Shown: piece after piece, positions 62,582 to 64,000 of the stretch | Position numbering within the stretch: position 1 is the first letter of the stretch | Layout: each line of letters opens with the position of its first letter | Origin: Erythrobacter sp. | GTDB lineage: Bacteria; Pseudomonadota; Alphaproteobacteria; Sphingomonadales; Sphingomonadaceae | Assembly: GCF_024305245.1 (NCBI RefSeq) | Contig: NZ_JAMWYX010000014.1 | Coordinates: 1 to 64,000, forward strand | Direction: 5' to 3' | Length of the DNA: 64,000 nucleotides | Translations under genes and position numbers: made by a program | Notes under the pieces: generated by a model | Seen by the model: only the letters and a program-made list of their open reading frames with translations | Told to the model about the DNA's origin: nothing | Databases searched by the model: none

Positions 62582-63091
62582 GCGAGCAGTAATGATTGGG
62601 ATGTGGCGCTAAGCTGACCGCCTCGGCCCCGTAGTTCTCAAGCGTCTTCTATGGGGTAGGTAGGTAAAAATGCCGGTTTACCGCCATTTTGAGAAGTGGT
62701 GCGCGACGCAGTCTGTAGCGAACCAGGCTCCAGGCGCGAATTCGCCGATAAACGGGAATTTACAGGGAATCGTACGTAAAAGTCGCGCCCCGAAGAAAGA
62801 CTCGACCTCATTTCCCTCAGATTTGCGCGAGTTTGGTAAACAATTCCCTGGAAGGGGGAACAGGGAATGGGCGCGGTTATAACAGGGGCCCGCATTGGAG
62901 TAACAGCGAAGCGGCCTGTGAGTGCAGGGTGAGCGTGGCGCTCAACCTTAAGTTTTGCAGGTCTGGCTCCGTGAGCAATTCGGGGCCGGCGCGGTGACCA
63001 AGTTGATTCCCGCGCTCAACCCCCGTCTTGGCTGCCATGTCCAAGCGCGAGAGCATGGCTATAAGTCCCACGAGCTTCCGGCAGCTCATGA

Positions 63092-63136
63092 CCCCAGCCG
63101 GTCGTTCACGAAGGCCAAATTGAACGTCCGATCCGC
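63092..63136. repeat. Dispersed intergenic repeat, copy 2
   Basis: Matches the copy at 49141-49186 (CCCCAG, CGTTCACGA, AATTGAACGTCCG). Both are in spacer DNA. Confidence 0.6.
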
Positions 63137-63427
63137 CCGAAGCCGCCATACCGCTTCCGGGAATGAGTCTCGTCCCACGTCATGACCGCAGGTGGATGGA
63201 ATCCTGTCACGATTTCCCTGGTTGTTCGCCGTCAGCTGATGGCAAGACTGCAGAGTGCCCTCACCACGTGAGCGCGGTGCGACACGCTATCGTTCCGCTT
63301 CCAACCGGCGTTTCGAACGCGATCATCGCTGGGGTATTTGACCACGTATGGTTGCCAACTGGCCTTGCGTCGATAAACATTGCTTGGCCGGACGCGAGGT
63401 CACGATCTGGCTGGAGGGGAAACGCCG

Positions 63428-64000
63428 ATGTTGATGCGCGATCTTGGGATCATTCCTGCACAACATGCGGGCGGAGCGAGCGATCAGGCCAGCCCCTATG
63501 TCAATCTCAGCCGCCGCGCTTTTGTCGGCGGGGCGGGGCTGTTCGTGCTCGGTGTGGCGCTTGCAGGATGCTCGAGCTATATTGAGCCCGAAATTGATGC
63601 CGCCGCCTTCGACCTGGCCGACGCCGGACCAAGCCCGCTCACCGAAGTGAAAGGCGGGGACGCCACGCCTGCGTTGTGGATCGCGATCGACAAGGATGGC
63701 GCGGTCAAGATCACCTGTCACCGTTCGGAAATGGGCCAGCAGGTCTGGACGTCGATGGCGCAGATCGTGGCTGATGAACTCGAGGCTGATTGGGAGAAGG
63801 TCACAATCGTCCAGGCTGAAGGGCACCAACGCTATGGTGACCAGAACACCGATGGTTCACGCTCGGTGCGCTTCAATTTCCACCGGCTGCGGGTCGCAGG
63901 CGCAGCGATGCGGCAGATGTTGGTGGCGGCGGCCGCGCTCTACTGGAAGCTGCCGGAAGACCAATGCTCGGCCAAGGGTGGACTGGTCAGCAACACCCAG
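63428..64000 (+). CDS. Molybdopterin-dependent oxidoreductase large subunit, IorB/XdhA-like (3' end cut off)
   Basis: N-terminal 191 residues of a large oxidoreductase. A twin-arginine signal (SRRAFVGGAG, with a lipobox-like LAGC) indicates Tat export. The start of the molybdopterin-binding domain follows: ITCHRSEMGQQVWTSMAQIV, then ADELEADWEKVTIVQAEG. This fits isoquinoline 1-oxidoreductase beta / xanthine-dehydrogenase-family subunits. ATG 63428 follows GAGGGG. The partner Fe-S subunit is not visible in the window. Confidence 0.85.
   Translation, partial: MLMRDLGIIPAQHAGGASDQASPYVNLSRRAFVGGAGLFVLGVALAGCSSYIEPEIDAAAFDLADAGPSPLTEVKGGDATPALWIAIDKDGAVKITCHRSEMGQQVWTSMAQIVADELEADWEKVTIVQAEGHQRYGDQNTDGSRSVRFNFHRLRVAGAAMRQMLVAAAALYWKLPEDQCSAKGGLVSNTQ

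Larger units (their letters stand above)
62369..63427. other. 1.06-kb gene-poor region with remnants
   Basis: No intact gene with a credible start. A short minus-strand frame (62399-62581) looks like a gene fragment. The motif ACAGGGAA recurs (62762-62769 and 62860-62867, with ACAGGGGC at 62882-62889). A dispersed repeat copy is at 63092-63136. The pattern suggests decayed mobile or foreign DNA. Confidence 0.5.

Noticed and set aside
62638..62895. Small frames on both strands in the 62.6-62.9 kb spacer
   Set aside because: No ribosome-binding sites, no recognisable protein signal, and overlapping each other.
63163..63585. 140-codon plus-strand frame overlapping the start of the molybdenum enzyme
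   Set aside because: Different frame from the well-supported IorB-like protein and no homology-like sequence.

Overview
The window looks like a chromosomal segment of a GC-rich alphaproteobacterium in Sphingomonadales, most likely an Erythrobacteraceae member (Erythrobacter/Porphyrobacter type). The reasons are the gene content (a CC_3452-family small protein, UPF0262, DUF3576, a DevC/MacB-like exporter), the rpmH-rnpA-yidD-yidC-yihA order, and the style of the many small exported proteins. No tRNA, rRNA, CRISPR array, complete insertion sequence or prophage was seen. Names come from reading translated sequence; no database search was possible.

Layout. 0-12.6 kb is mostly housekeeping: an exporter permease with a divergent TetR regulator, ftsH, a ParA-like ATPase, rpoZ, a phospholipase D-type enzyme, a CNNM/CBS protein, ung, an RNase D-like exonuclease, lptC-lptA and a WcaJ-type sugar transferase. 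12.7-17.4 kb is the operon DUF3576-leuS-lptE-holA. 17.4-37.7 kb holds phaB, dnaB, a degenerate GH25 protein, cytidine deaminase, galE, a zinc-free L36, recQ, comM, a LuxR-HTH/membrane/DUF4019 protein flanked by a duplicated comM 3' end, and rpmH-rnpA-yidD-yidC-yihA.

The most interesting region is 37.7-44.2 kb. Six consecutive minus-strand genes follow a Crp/Fnr-type regulator. They encode three secreted proteins with imperfect NQ-rich repeats, a periplasmic C39-type peptidase, a small secreted protein with a double-glycine motif, and an outer-membrane barrel with an N-terminal coiled coil. Their order and domain content match the Pseudomonas fapABCDEF functional-amyloid operon. I read this as a Fap-like amyloid secretion system in an alphaproteobacterium. 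The three subunits would be exported and polymerised through the barrel, the peptidase would process a component, and the Crp/Fnr protein is a candidate regulator.

44.8-48.8 kb is a trehalose operon (otsB, a GH15 glucoamylase/trehalase-like gene, otsA), in which otsA appears to lack an ATG/GTG/TTG start ahead of its conserved N-terminus. 49-62.4 kb is accessory. It holds a tripartite RND efflux system with a divergent AraC regulator, and a second AraC regulator divergent from a cupin lipoprotein. The two AraC promoters share the same direct-repeat operator with 20-bp period. It then holds a DUF1772-like membrane protein, an SDR, and a TetR-controlled divergent SDR-membrane protein-MFS operon with a perfect 16-bp operator. 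62.4-63.4 kb is gene-poor with remnant-like sequence. The window ends inside a Tat-exported molybdopterin-dependent oxidoreductase subunit.
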